From Opacimonas immobilis (lineage in GTDB: Bacteria > Pseudomonadota > Gammaproteobacteria > Enterobacterales > Alteromonadaceae), in contig NZ_CP182485.1 in the NCBI RefSeq assembly GCF_048282545.1, positions 1,364,001 through 1,428,000 of the forward strand: DNA of 64,000 nucleotides, read 5' to 3'. The translations under genes and the position numbers were made by a program. Under the pieces are notes generated by a model. The model had not been told where the DNA came from and did not search any database. It was given only the letters and a program-made list of their open reading frames with translations. Below, one piece after another: positions 17,986 through 27,355 of this stretch; the first letter of the stretch is position 1; every line of letters starts with the position of its first letter.

Positions 17986-19782
17986 ATGCTTCATAAAAAT
18001 ATCCGTAATTTCAGCATCATTGCCCACATTGACCATGGCAAGTCAACTCTTTCTGACCGTTTAATTCAACACTGTGGTGGCTTATCAGAGCGGGAGATGG
18101 CAGCACAAGTACTCGATTCGATGGATTTGGAGCGTGAGCGAGGTATTACGATTAAGGCGCAAAGCGTGACCTTAAATTACACCGCGAATGATGGTGAGAC
18201 GTATCAGTTGAACTTCATCGATACGCCTGGACACGTCGATTTTAGCTATGAAGTATCGCGCTCGTTGGCTGCTTGTGAAGGCGCTTTGTTGGTCGTTGAC
18301 GCTGGACAGGGCGTTGAAGCCCAAACCCTGGCCAACTGTTACACTGCGATTGAAATGGATCTTGAGGTAGTGCCAATCCTGAACAAGATCGATTTACCCC
18401 AAGCTGATCCCCTGCGTGTTGCAGAAGAAATTGAAGATATTGTCGGCATCGATGCACTCGATGCAGTGCGTTGTAGTGCCAAAACCGGTATTGGTATTGG
18501 CGAAGTCTTAGAAGAAATCGTCGCCAAAATTCCTCCTCCAGAAGGCGATCCTGACGCGCCACTAAAAGCGTTAATTATTGATTCGTGGTTTGATAATTAT
18601 CAGGGGGTTGTATCTTTGGTTCGTGTTATTGATGGTGAATTAAAAGCCAAAGACAAGATCCAAATCATGTCAAATGGGCAGACCCATATTTGTGATAAGG
18701 TAGGTATTTTTACGCCAAAACAAAACGACACAGGCGTTATCCGCAGTGGCGAAGTGGGCTTTGTGATTGCCGGTATCAAAGAAATTCACGGAGCGCCGGT
18801 GGGAGATACCATCACGCTAGCGAACAAACCAGCTAGCGAAGTCTTACCAGGATTCAAAAAAGTCAAACCTCAGGTATATGCTGGATTGTTCCCTGTTTCG
18901 TCTGACGAATATGAAGATTTTCGTGACGCACTGGCTAAACTCAGTCTTAATGATGCATCACTCTTTTATGAGCCAGAAAGCTCGGCGGCTCTGGGTTTTG
19001 GCTTCCGTATCGGCTTCTTGGGCATGTTGCACATGGAAATTATCCAAGAGCGTCTGGAGCGTGAATACGATCTAGATTTGATCACCACTGCTCCTACGGT
19101 TGTGTACGAGGTGATTACCACAAAAGGTGAGACCGTATACGTTGATAATCCATCTAAGTTGCCGCCAATTAATGATATTGAAGACATCCGAGAGCCCATT
19201 GTTGAGGCTAATATTTTGGTGCCTCAAGAGTTTTTAGGGAATGTCATTACGTTATGTGTTGAGAAGCGTGGCTCGCAAACAAATATGGCATATCACGGTA
19301 AGCAAGTCGCGGTAACCTACGAATTACCTATGGCAGAAGTCGTGTTGGATTTCTTTGACCGACTCAAATCCACTTCACGTGGATTTGCCTCATTAGACTA
19401 CAACTTTAAAAAATTCCAAAGCGCGGATATGTGTCGTCTAGACATATTAATTAATGGAGAACGCGTTGATGCCCTAGCGGTCATAACACATAAAGAAAAT
19501 GCACAATACCGCGGACGTGAACTTGTTGAAAAATTACGCGAGCTGATCCCACGTCAAATGTTTGATATTGCGATTCAAGCTGCGATTGGCAACCATGTTA
19601 TCGCACGCAGCACGGTTAAACAGTTACGTAAAAACGTTATCGCCAAATGTTATGGTGGTGATGTCAGTCGCAAGAAGAAACTTCTCCAGAAACAAAAGGA
19701 AGGTAAAAAACGCATGAAACAAGTGGGGAATGTTGAGTTACCACAGGATGCGTTTTTAGCAGTACTCAAGGTAGGTAAATAA
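17986..19782 (+). CDS. lepA: Elongation factor 4 (LepA)
   Basis: Ribosome-associated GTPase of 598 residues (E. coli 599). G motifs are clear: AHIDHGKST, RGITIK, DTPGH, NKID and CSAKTG. The LepA-specific C-terminal domain follows with SRKKKLLQKQKEGKKRMK near the end. It is followed, with a one-base overlap, by lepB, the standard lepA-lepB pair. A 71-base gap separates it from rseC. Confidence 0.97.
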   Translation: MLHKNIRNFSIIAHIDHGKSTLSDRLIQHCGGLSEREMAAQVLDSMDLERERGITIKAQSVTLNYTANDGETYQLNFIDTPGHVDFSYEVSRSLAACEGALLVVDAGQGVEAQTLANCYTAIEMDLEVVPILNKIDLPQADPLRVAEEIEDIVGIDALDAVRCSAKTGIGIGEVLEEIVAKIPPPEGDPDAPLKALIIDSWFDNYQGVVSLVRVIDGELKAKDKIQIMSNGQTHICDKVGIFTPKQNDTGVIRSGEVGFVIAGIKEIHGAPVGDTITLANKPASEVLPGFKKVKPQVYAGLFPVSSDEYEDFRDALAKLSLNDASLFYEPESSAALGFGFRIGFLGMLHMEIIQERLEREYDLDLITTAPTVVYEVITTKGETVYVDNPSKLPPINDIEDIREPIVEANILVPQEFLGNVITLCVEKRGSQTNMAYHGKQVAVTYELPMAEVVLDFFDRLKSTSRGFASLDYNFKKFQSADMCRLDILINGERVDALAVITHKENAQYRGRELVEKLRELIPRQMFDIAIQAAIGNHVIARSTVKQLRKNVIAKCYGGDVSRKKKLLQKQKEGKKRMKQVGNVELPQDAFLAVLKVGK

Positions 19783-20684
19783 TGGCTCAATTGTTTTCAA
19801 TTTTTCTCACGTGTTTAGCGCTAGGTCTGGGTCTGATATGGCTTATTGATCATTTTTATTTTGCGCCTAAACGTCGTGAGGCGGCGGCAGCCTCAATGGG
19901 GATTGCGGTCTCTGAATTGAAACAAGAGCCAGAGTTGCCTTACATCGTTGATACCGCGCATCAAATATTTCCCATCATTGCGTTTATTGTGGTGCTTCGT
20001 TCGTTTTTGTATGAGCCGTTTCAGATCCCGTCTGGTTCTATGATGCCGACCTTGTTGGAAGGCGATTTTATTTTGGTTGAAAAATACACCTATGGTTTAC
20101 GCGACCCGATTACACGAACCAAGTTTTATGACATCGATGATCCCAAACGCGGCGATATTTTGGTATTCAAATATCCACCCGATACGCGATTAGATTATAT
20201 TAAGCGAGTGGTTGGGTTGCCTGGTGATCGCATTTTTTATCGTCAAAAGCAAATCACTGTGGTACCGGCATGTCCTACAGGCAGCGATTGCGCAAAACCT
20301 TTCTTGGTTGATTTAGAACCTGTAGAGAATACAGAGTTCTCACAAAATTTAGTCCCGCTCAATCGCTTTACCGAACAACTGGGTGAGGGCACTCATGATA
20401 TCTTACAGCATCCAATTTACAGTGCGTCGCCTGCGCAATTTTATCGCCAACCTGGTACGGCATTAGATGAATGGGTCGTTCCAGAAGGCGAATATTTTGT
20501 CTTAGGTGACAATCGCGATAATTCTCGAGATTCGAGGTTTTGGGGATTTGTAAAAGAAGAGCACCTGGTCGGCAAAGCTGTCGCTATTTGGATGAGTTTT
20601 GATTTTGACCGAACGGAAGCGGACATTTTACCTACATGGATCCCATCGGGTGTACGTTTTCACCGTATCGGTGGTATTCAATGA
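19782..20684 (+). CDS. lepB: Signal peptidase I
   Basis: Inner-membrane serine protease of 300 residues that removes Sec and Tat signal peptides. There are two N-terminal membrane segments; the catalytic Ser is in PSGSMMPTL and the catalytic Lys in DYIKRVVGLPGDR. Box E, GDNRDNSRDSRFWG, is also present. A Cys pair in the periplasmic insert (PTGSDCAK region) matches the E. coli disulfide loop. The start overlaps the lepA stop and the end overlaps rnc (ATGA). Confidence 0.96.
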   Translation: MAQLFSIFLTCLALGLGLIWLIDHFYFAPKRREAAAASMGIAVSELKQEPELPYIVDTAHQIFPIIAFIVVLRSFLYEPFQIPSGSMMPTLLEGDFILVEKYTYGLRDPITRTKFYDIDDPKRGDILVFKYPPDTRLDYIKRVVGLPGDRIFYRQKQITVVPACPTGSDCAKPFLVDLEPVENTEFSQNLVPLNRFTEQLGEGTHDILQHPIYSASPAQFYRQPGTALDEWVVPEGEYFVLGDNRDNSRDSRFWGFVKEEHLVGKAVAIWMSFDFDRTEADILPTWIPSGVRFHRIGGIQ

Positions 20685-21397
20685 AAAAAGCCCCACAAAA
20701 GGCAAATAACCCCGGCATTGAGCCGCTAACAATATTAATGAAAACAATTGGGTATGAGTTTAATAATCCCCAATTGCTCGAACAAGCGCTTAGACATAAA
20801 TCGGCTGGTCAGCCCAATAACGAACGCCTTGAGTTTTTGGGCGATGCGGTGTTGGGGATGGTGATAGCAGATTATCTATTTAACACGTTCCCCAAAACAG
20901 CCGAAGGTCGACTTACTCGGATGCGCTCATCTATTGTCAAGGGAGAGACGCTTGCAGAAGTGGCTCGTGAAAAATCCCTAGGTCAATATCTATCTCTTGG
21001 TAGTGGAGAGTTAAAAAGCGGAGGTAAAAACCGCACGTCAATACTGGAAGACATGGTTGAAGCCATTATCGGCGCCATTTATCTCGATGGTGGCATGGAG
21101 CCCTGTCGTGCCATGCTTCTAGACTGGTTTGAACCAAGACTGAAAGTACTCGACCCCAAGCTTAATCCCAAAGATCCCAAAACTCAGCTACAAGAATATC
21201 TGCAAGCGTTAAAACACCCACTTCCTGAATATGATGTAGTGGATATTACCGGTGCAGAGCACAAGCAAACCTTTACCGTGAGTTGCACAAGTGTATTGCT
21301 GCAAGAATCGGTTGAGGCGGTAGGTAGCAGTCGTCGTAAAGCAGAGCAAGCAGCAGCCAAGCGAATGCTAGAATTATTATCAGTGAGACCATCATGA
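20681..21397 (+). CDS. rnc: Ribonuclease III
   Basis: Double-strand-specific endoribonuclease for rRNA and mRNA processing; 238 residues (E. coli 226). The RNase III signature NERLEFLGDAVLG and the second acidic site EDMVEAIIGAIYLD are present, followed by a C-terminal dsRNA-binding domain (PKTQLQEYLQ...SRRKAEQAAAKRML). An ATG at 20681 overlapping the lepB stop is chosen over an in-frame start at 20636 inside lepB. The extra N-terminal residues (KKAPQKANNPGIEP) are a short basic extension. Confidence 0.96.
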   Translation: MKKAPQKANNPGIEPLTILMKTIGYEFNNPQLLEQALRHKSAGQPNNERLEFLGDAVLGMVIADYLFNTFPKTAEGRLTRMRSSIVKGETLAEVAREKSLGQYLSLGSGELKSGGKNRTSILEDMVEAIIGAIYLDGGMEPCRAMLLDWFEPRLKVLDPKLNPKDPKTQLQEYLQALKHPLPEYDVVDITGAEHKQTFTVSCTSVLLQESVEAVGSSRRKAEQAAAKRMLELLSVRPS

Positions 21398-22308
21398 CCA
21401 CACAAAACAATGTACCACAAACTCAGTGCGGGATGGTTGCGATTGTAGGCCGGCCCAATGTGGGTAAGTCCACTATTCTCAATCGCATTATTGGGCAAAA
21501 AGTCAGTATAACCTCACGTAAGCCACAAACTACAAGGCATCGTATTTTAGGGATCGATACCGAGGGTGAGCAACAAGCCATTTATGTGGATACTCCGGGG
21601 CTTCACAACGAAGAAAAGCGAACAATCAACCGTTTTATGAATCGAGCAGCATCCAGTTCACTTGGTGAAGTCGGCTTGATTTTGATGGTAGTCGAAGGTA
21701 CGCGATTTAATGACGATGACAAACTGGTGTTAGAAAAAGTCAAAGAATCGGGTTTGCCGGTTTGGCTTGTGGTCAATAAAACCGATAAGGTACAAGATAA
21801 AACCGAACTGATGACGCATCTGCAATGGCTTAACAGTTTATTTGAGTTTGCCCATGTTATCCCTGTGTCTGCCAAAAACAACAAATATATTAATGAACTG
21901 CGTGATTTGGTGATGGCGCAATTACCGCAAAGTGAGTTTTATTTTCCAGAGGAATACGTAACGGATCGCTCCAGTCGATTCATGGCTGCCGAAATCATCC
22001 GCGAGAAACTCATGCGCTATACCGGAGACGAGTTACCCTATTCGGTCACAGTTGAAATTGAGCAATTCAAATTAACTGAAAACGGTGTGTACCGTATCAA
22101 TGGATTGATCTTAGTTGAACGTGAGACGCAAAAACGCATGGTCATTGGCAAGCAGGGCAAACACCTCAAAACCATCGGCTCTGATGCGCGACGTGAACTA
22201 GAAGAACTATTTCAACATAAAGTATTTTTAGAGTTATGGGTTAAGGTCAAATCAGGCTGGGCAGATGACGAAAGAGCTTTACGCAGTTTAGGTTATGGCG
22301 AAGATTAG
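21394..22308 (+). CDS. era: GTPase Era
   Basis: Essential Ras-like GTPase of 304 residues binding 16S rRNA during 30S maturation. Motifs: GRPNVGKST (G1), DTPGL (G3), NKTD (G4), SAKN (G5), then a C-terminal KH domain with IGKQGKHLKTIG. Start overlaps the rnc stop (ATGA). In E. coli era is followed by recO-pdxJ-acpS; here pdxH follows instead. Confidence 0.97.
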   Translation: MTTQNNVPQTQCGMVAIVGRPNVGKSTILNRIIGQKVSITSRKPQTTRHRILGIDTEGEQQAIYVDTPGLHNEEKRTINRFMNRAASSSLGEVGLILMVVEGTRFNDDDKLVLEKVKESGLPVWLVVNKTDKVQDKTELMTHLQWLNSLFEFAHVIPVSAKNNKYINELRDLVMAQLPQSEFYFPEEYVTDRSSRFMAAEIIREKLMRYTGDELPYSVTVEIEQFKLTENGVYRINGLILVERETQKRMVIGKQGKHLKTIGSDARRELEELFQHKVFLELWVKVKSGWADDERALRSLGYGED

Positions 22309-22320
22309 GACAGGAAAACC

Positions 22321-22962
22321 ATGAGTACATTCAATCAATATCGTCGTGAATACACACTTGCTACTTTGGATGAATCACAATTAACGGATGAGCCGTTTAC
22401 GCTGTTTAAAACATGGTTAGATGATGCGATCAAAGCTGACATTCCAGACCCCAATGCGATGACGGTAGCAACAGTCGATTCGTCTGGTAGACCGTCGCAA
22501 CGCATTGTCCTTCTGAAAGATTTAACCGAAGAAGGCTTTGTGTTCTACACCAATCTTGGTTCGCGCAAAGCACAAGAACTCAAACATAACCCCAATATTG
22601 CTTTACATTTTCCGTGGCATTTTATTGAACGACAAGTGCGTGTGTGCGGTGTCGCTGAGCCGTTATCTCGCGCCAAAGTGGCTCAGTATTTTTTTTCGCG
22701 ACCCAAAGATTCTCAGTTAGCGGCCATTGCCTCTAAGCAAAGCCAGCCTATCTCGACCAAACAGGCTCTATTGACCCAGTTTGCCCAGCTCAAAGAAAAG
22801 TTCGCTCAAGGGGAGGTTCCATTGCCCGATTTTTGGGGCGGTTATCTTGTGCGTCCAGAACAAATTGAGTTTTGGCAAGGCGGTGAGCATCGTCTGCATG
22901 ACCGCTTTGAATACACTAAGCTAGAAGATGCCAGCTGGACCATTCAACGCCTCAATCCCTAA
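22321..22962 (+). CDS. pdxH: Pyridoxine 5'-phosphate oxidase
   Basis: FMN enzyme making pyridoxal phosphate; 213 residues (E. coli 218). Recognisable features are VDSSGRPSQRIVLLKDL and FYTNLGSRKAQEL (FMN binding) and the C-terminal WQGGEHRLHDRFEY signature. AGGAAAACC provides the ribosome site 12 bases after era. Placing pdxH where pdxJ lies in E. coli keeps a vitamin B6 gene next to era, but the order is unusual. Confidence 0.95.
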   Translation: MSTFNQYRREYTLATLDESQLTDEPFTLFKTWLDDAIKADIPDPNAMTVATVDSSGRPSQRIVLLKDLTEEGFVFYTNLGSRKAQELKHNPNIALHFPWHFIERQVRVCGVAEPLSRAKVAQYFFSRPKDSQLAAIASKQSQPISTKQALLTQFAQLKEKFAQGEVPLPDFWGGYLVRPEQIEFWQGGEHRLHDRFEYTKLEDASWTIQRLNP

Positions 22963-22965
22963 TGG

Positions 22966-23763
22966 TTGAAGCTGGTGATCGATAGTCATTGTCATCTTGA
23001 TCTAGCCTGTTTTACCGATGATCTTGATGCGGTTATTCATCGTGCTAACGAGCGCGGCGTAACGCGTTTTTTGATTCCTGGTATTGAGCCCTCTCACTGG
23101 TTACGACAGCTTCAGATCCTCAACACATTCCCGCAGGTCGATATCGCCTTTGGCTACCATCCATATTTTTTACCGCACGCGCTTTGCGCATCGGATATTC
23201 CGAAGATGATTGAGCATCTTGCTCATTGGCTTGAACGGCACCCACCGCTTGCTGTTGGGGAAATAGGTCTTGACCGAACGCTCTCTCATCCATTGGCTAT
23301 TCAAGAATGTATTTTTGTGGAGCAGGTTAAATTAGCCAAAACCTATTCGTTACCACTCGTCGTTCATCATCGCAAAAGCCATGACCGTTTATTGGGCTTA
23401 TTGCGACAACATCAATTTGACCATGGTGGGGTGGTGCATGCTTTTTCAGGGAACGCGGATATTGCCAGAGCTTACATTGATTTGGGATTCAAACTGGGAG
23501 TGGGTGGCACGATAACCTATCCAAGAGGAAAGAAAACGCTTAAAAGTCTGCTTGAAGTTGGAATAGAACATCTCTTATTAGAAACGGACTCTCCGGATAT
23601 GCCGATGTCTGGACGACAAGGCCAGCGCAATATGCCAGAGTATTTACCGGATGTGCTAACCGTCTTATCAGAAGCTCTGCAGATGAGTCCTAGTGTTATA
23701 GAAGCACAAACTGATGCCAATTATTCGGCGACGTTCCTAGAGCCTCGTCGCACAGCAATGTAA
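22966..23763 (+). CDS. yjjV: TatD-family metal-dependent hydrolase, YjjV type
   Basis: TIM-barrel metallohydrolase of 265 residues. The metal-binding motif is DSHCHLD at the N-terminus; other metal ligands are in VGEIGLD, VVHHRKSH, VVHAFSG and LLETDSPDMP. The motif GVGGTITYPR is closer to E. coli YjjV than to TatD or YcfH. TatD-family proteins are 3'-5' DNases or general phosphoesterases; the substrate here is unknown. The start is a TTG at 22966, three bases after pdxH; a GTG at 22975 is an alternative. The 3' end overlaps the convergent ytjB by 43 bases. Confidence 0.88.
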   Translation: MKLVIDSHCHLDLACFTDDLDAVIHRANERGVTRFLIPGIEPSHWLRQLQILNTFPQVDIAFGYHPYFLPHALCASDIPKMIEHLAHWLERHPPLAVGEIGLDRTLSHPLAIQECIFVEQVKLAKTYSLPLVVHHRKSHDRLLGLLRQHQFDHGGVVHAFSGNADIARAYIDLGFKLGVGGTITYPRGKKTLKSLLEVGIEHLLLETDSPDMPMSGRQGQRNMPEYLPDVLTVLSEALQMSPSVIEAQTDANYSATFLEPRRTAM

Positions 23764-24311
23764 TACCAGCGCATGATTAACGCTCCAAAGACAGCTCCCA
23801 AACAAACGGTCACTAAGACTAAACTTTGTTGGCGTTGAAATGCATCAGCTTGTTGCGCCGTTAGCCTTTCATTGGTCAGAACAAAACGAATATAGCCAAT
23901 ATCAACCTGATTGTGCCGAATATGGCTAATATGGACTTGATGAGTATGTGGATTCAATTCAACATCAGCCAAAAAATTGTGCACACTGCCTACACTGCCA
24001 AGAGTTTCCCCATAATGATTGAATACTCTGATACCAATAATATCCCCTAGAGACATATAACCAGTCAAAATCACAGACAGTTGTTCTTGAGCTGAGGAAG
24101 AAAGGGTATTTCGCGCGTCTAGCTGCTCATGTAACCATGGAGCTAACGAGCCAGCAGCAATGTTGGCGATTTTGGTGCCTAATTCAAGAGTGTAGGATTG
24201 GTAAACATTTGCCGAGCGTTCAGATTGCAACGACCAGACTGCTAAAATTCCGTAAATGGTCACCGCGATAAAAAACACGCGCCAAATAAATCGAATAACG
24301 GGATTTTGCAT
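23721..24311 (-). CDS. ytjB: YtjB/AhpA-type membrane protein (SMP_2 family)
   Basis: Protein of 196 residues with an N-terminal membrane segment (VFFIAVTIYGILAVWSL) and a second near the C-terminus (LVLVTVCLGAVFGALIM) flanking an extracytoplasmic domain. This is the layout of E. coli YtjB (Smp), which also lies divergent from serB. Function is poorly known; related AhpA in V. cholerae/Shewanella affects quinone or haemolysin phenotypes, and that cannot be assigned here. The start ATG has no strong ribosome site. Confidence 0.78.
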   Translation of the reverse strand: MQNPVIRFIWRVFFIAVTIYGILAVWSLQSERSANVYQSYTLELGTKIANIAAGSLAPWLHEQLDARNTLSSSAQEQLSVILTGYMSLGDIIGIRVFNHYGETLGSVGSVHNFLADVELNPHTHQVHISHIRHNQVDIGYIRFVLTNERLTAQQADAFQRQQSLVLVTVCLGAVFGALIMRWYYIAVRRGSRNVAE

Positions 24312-24385
24312 AGGTCAACTGATAAAAAATACGATACAATACAACCATAAATCAATCTGTACGCAATGCCAAGTATAAACCCATT

Positions 24386-25357
24386 ATGAATCATCTATTT
24401 TCTGCGAGCGAGCTTGTTAAGCACCTACAAACGCCTCAACTTTTTTCTTCTAGCTCTCTTACTTGGTCTGCGACAGCACCAGCGCAAGGCGATTATGTAT
24501 TGACCATCGTTGGGCAATACCTCAATCGCTATATCGTCGAAGCCGTATTGCAAACGCTACCGGAGCAGACAGATTTTGTGGTTACTCTACACAGCCTATC
24601 ATCTAATTTCGAGCTGGATGCTGTGGTCATACAACTTGATACTCCTGCTACCCATGATTGGCTAACCGCTCAATCAGAACGGTTTAACATTGAATTATTT
24701 TGCCAAGCGCATCAACCAAGTCTGCAAGCTGGTGGTGTAATGGTGATGGATATGGATTCTACTGTGATCCAAATCGAATGCATTGATGAGATTGCAAAGC
24801 TTGCCGGTCGTGGAGACGAAGTCAGTGAAGTAACTGAGCTGGCGATGCAAGGAAAGTTAGATTTTGCGCAAAGTCTTGTACAAAGGGTTGCCTGTCTTAA
24901 AGGCGTTCCTGCAATTCAACTGCAACAAATACGCGATGGTATTCCGTTAATGCCAGGTATTAGCTCGTTAGTTATTACCTTACAAGCACATGGTTGGCAT
25001 ATTGCTATTGCCAGCGGTGGTTTTACTTATTTTGCGGATTACGTAGCGGCTCGACTCGGTTTAGTAGAGGCCGTTGCCAATCAACTTGAGATAGTCGATG
25101 GCGTTCTGACGGGCAAAGTAATCGGCGCTATTTCAGATGCGCAAACTAAAGAAGATACTTTAAAGCGCTTGGCACAACAGCATAATATTCCCTTGTCACA
25201 AACCATCGCATTGGGTGACGGAGCGAACGATCTTGTGATGATGCGTGATGCTGGCTTAGGTATGGCGTTTCATGCCAAACCACTGGTGCAAGAGCAAGCG
25301 CAATGTGCAATTCGCTATCACGGTCTCAATGCTACCTTGTTTGCACTTTCAGCTTAA
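24386..25357 (+). CDS. serB: Phosphoserine phosphatase
   Basis: HAD-superfamily phosphatase of 323 residues (E. coli 322) completing serine biosynthesis. The nucleophile motif DMDSTVI is near residue 127, with the conserved ECIDEIA substrate loop next. Motif II Ser is in IASGGF, and motif III/IV is the Lys-containing TKEDTL with GDGANDLVMM. An N-terminal ACT-like domain precedes the HAD domain. The gene pairs with glyA at 30315 for serine/glycine metabolism. serB-radA adjacency is as in E. coli. Confidence 0.96.
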   Translation: MNHLFSASELVKHLQTPQLFSSSSLTWSATAPAQGDYVLTIVGQYLNRYIVEAVLQTLPEQTDFVVTLHSLSSNFELDAVVIQLDTPATHDWLTAQSERFNIELFCQAHQPSLQAGGVMVMDMDSTVIQIECIDEIAKLAGRGDEVSEVTELAMQGKLDFAQSLVQRVACLKGVPAIQLQQIRDGIPLMPGISSLVITLQAHGWHIAIASGGFTYFADYVAARLGLVEAVANQLEIVDGVLTGKVIGAISDAQTKEDTLKRLAQQHNIPLSQTIALGDGANDLVMMRDAGLGMAFHAKPLVQEQAQCAIRYHGLNATLFALSA

Positions 25358-25431
25358 GAGGCAACGACCGATTCGAGCAATGTTTTTTGGTTGTCGGCGA
25401 TGACCCTTTGCACCGTTTTGTGATATTTCCT

Positions 25432-25459
25432 TTGCGCTTGTAAGGCATTGCAATAAAAT
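25432..25459 (+). promoter_or_regulatory. Candidate sigma-70 promoter for radA
   Basis: TTGCGC, 16-base spacer, TAAAAT, located 33 bases upstream of the radA ATG in the 134-base gap after serB. Found by eye only. Confidence 0.4.
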
Positions 25460-25491
25460 ACTATCGACTTAACGACAAAATTATTTATTTT

Positions 25492-26868
25492 ATGGCTAAG
25501 AAAAAATCGACGTATGTGTGTAATGAGTGCGGTACTGAACATCCTCGCTGGCAGGGGCAATGTAATGGTTGCAACTCATGGAATACACTTACTGAGATGA
25601 GTATAAATCAGTCGGCTTCGCCAGCGGTGCGCAATTTTTCCGGCTACGCAGGTGCCACGAGTGCCAAAGTTGAGACTCTATCAAGCATTGATTTGGCCGC
25701 TTTACCGCGCTTTAGTTCCGGATTTCATGAGATGGATAGGGTGCTTGGCGGCGGTATTGTTCCTGGTTCCGCCGTACTCATTGGTGGCTCACCTGGCGCG
25801 GGTAAATCGACCTTGCTTCTGCAAGTAATGTGCTTATTAGCACAACAAAAGTCAGTATTGTACGTCACCGGTGAGGAATCACTGCAACAAGTGGCCATGC
25901 GAGCGCAACGGTTAGGTTTAGCAAATGATAACCTGAAACTATTAGCCGAAACGAACATTGAACAAATTTGTCAAATAGCACTACAAGAAGCCCCGGATGT
26001 TATGGTTATTGACTCTATTCAAGTCATGCACGTCCCCGATATCACCTCAGCTCCAGGAAGTGTATCACAAGTGCGAGAAGGGGCTGCGTACCTGACCCGT
26101 TTTGCCAAACAAAATCACGTCGCGTTATTAATTGTCGGTCATGTGACAAAAGATGGTTCTTTGGCGGGGCCTAAGGTACTAGAGCATTGTATTGACTGTT
26201 CCATGTTGCTGGAAGGTGATGCAGACGGTCGGTATCGCACTTTGCGCAGTCATAAAAATCGCTTTGGCGCAGTCAATGAACTCGGTGTGTTCGCAATGAC
26301 CGAAAAGGGCTTGAAAGAGGTCAATAACCCGTCTGCGATTTTTTTGTCACGAGATGAGCAACAATCTCCTGGTAGCATTGTGATGGTAGTGTGGGAAGGC
26401 ACGCGTCCACTACTCGTTGAGATCCAAGCGCTCGTTGACCATTCACAAGCTCATAATCCCAAACGGGTTGCCGTGGGTCTAGAACAAAATCGCATGGCGA
26501 TGCTACTGGCCATCTTGCATCGGCATGGTGGACTGCTCATGAATGACCAAGATGTGTTTGCCAATGTGGTCGGTGGGGTCAAGGTCGCTGAAACCAGTGC
26601 TGATTTGGCATTATTATTGGCGATGGTGTCGAGTTTTCGTAACCGAAACTTGCCACAAGAGTTGATTGCGTTTGGTGAAGTGGGGTTGTCGGGTGAAATT
26701 CGACCGGTTCCGAATGGGCAAGAGCGCTTAAGTGAAGCCGCCAAGCACGGCTTTAAAGTGGCTATTGTCCCCAAGGCAAACGCGCCTAAACGAACCATCC
26801 ATGGAATGCGGGTGATTGCCGTATCGCGTTTGAGTGATGCGCTTGAGGCAATTCAAGAGATTTCTTAA
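25492..26868 (+). CDS. radA: DNA repair protein RadA (Sms)
   Basis: RecA-like branch-migration factor of 458 residues. The N-terminal C4 zinc finger (CNEC...CNGC) is followed by Walker A GGSPGAGKST, the RadA-specific KNRFG motif and a C-terminal Lon-protease-like domain (EVGLSGEIRPV). RadA processes recombination intermediates with RecA. Start ATG at 25492; promoter candidate 33 bases upstream. Confidence 0.97.
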   Translation: MAKKKSTYVCNECGTEHPRWQGQCNGCNSWNTLTEMSINQSASPAVRNFSGYAGATSAKVETLSSIDLAALPRFSSGFHEMDRVLGGGIVPGSAVLIGGSPGAGKSTLLLQVMCLLAQQKSVLYVTGEESLQQVAMRAQRLGLANDNLKLLAETNIEQICQIALQEAPDVMVIDSIQVMHVPDITSAPGSVSQVREGAAYLTRFAKQNHVALLIVGHVTKDGSLAGPKVLEHCIDCSMLLEGDADGRYRTLRSHKNRFGAVNELGVFAMTEKGLKEVNNPSAIFLSRDEQQSPGSIVMVVWEGTRPLLVEIQALVDHSQAHNPKRVAVGLEQNRMAMLLAILHRHGGLLMNDQDVFANVVGGVKVAETSADLALLLAMVSSFRNRNLPQELIAFGEVGLSGEIRPVPNGQERLSEAAKHGFKVAIVPKANAPKRTIHGMRVIAVSRLSDALEAIQEIS

Positions 26869-26918
26869 GGCTACGACTGTCACAAAGCATAAATACACAT
26901 AAATAAATGCATTTAACA

Positions 26919-26947
26919 TTGACCTGATTACTTATTAGGCGTATTCT
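26919..26947 (+). promoter_or_regulatory. Candidate promoter of the cold-shock gene
   Basis: TTGACC, 17-base spacer, TATTCT. Transcription starting about 7 bases downstream would give a leader of about 135 bases before the csp ATG at 27089, similar to the long leaders of cold-inducible csp genes such as E. coli cspA. Confidence 0.5.
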
Positions 26948-27015
26948 AAGTGTGTTGTCTATAGACGCATTCCCTACAGTTCCGGTCGTTGTTTTATCCT
27001 CTGCTTGCACTTTCG

Positions 27016-27038
27016 ATTGCCTTCTATGGCAATTTTTT
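27016..27038 (+). promoter_or_regulatory. Terminator-like hairpin in the csp leader
   Basis: Stem ATTGCC/GGCAAT with a 6-base loop directly followed by a T run. It lies between the candidate csp promoter and the csp start. It could end radA transcription, or act as an attenuator in the csp leader. Confidence 0.5.
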
Positions 27039-27088
27039 AGCTAATTAAATTTAGCTGTGTTTATTTATTTATATCTATAGGAAAAATT

Positions 27089-27298
27089 ATGTCGGACGTT
27101 TCAACCGGTATCGTAAAATGGTTTAACGAATCAAAAGGATTTGGCTTCATTCAACAAGAAAATGGCCCAGATGTGTTTGCACACTTCCGCGCAATCAAAG
27201 GTGAGGGTTTCCGCACTTTGAATGAAGGTCAAAAAGTACAATTTACTATCGGTCAAGGCCAAAAAGGTCCACAGGCAGAGAACATCGAAGTTATCTAA
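27089..27298 (+). CDS. Cold-shock domain protein (CspA family)
   Basis: Single cold-shock domain of 69 residues that binds single-stranded RNA or DNA. RNP1 is KGFGFI; RNP2 is VFAHF. The usual Tyr/Phe patch residue in RNP2 is kept, while the I(S)Q stretch (HFRAIKGEGFRTL) shows the usual small variations. The AGGAAAAAT ribosome site is close to consensus. A strong terminator follows 24 bases after the stop. Which csp paralogue it is cannot be decided; cold induction is inferred only from the long leader. Confidence 0.93.
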   Translation: MSDVSTGIVKWFNESKGFGFIQQENGPDVFAHFRAIKGEGFRTLNEGQKVQFTIGQGQKGPQAENIEVI

Positions 27299-27321
27299 TT
27301 TCGACACTGTACACCAAAAAA

Positions 27322-27343
27322 GGGGCTTGATAGCCCCTTTTTT
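27322..27343. terminator. Bidirectional intrinsic terminator between csp and ettA
   Basis: Stem GGGGCT/AGCCCC with a TGAT loop, a T run after it and an A run before it, so it can serve both the csp gene and the convergent ettA. Confidence 0.88.
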
Positions 27344-27355
27344 ATTGGAAGTCTA

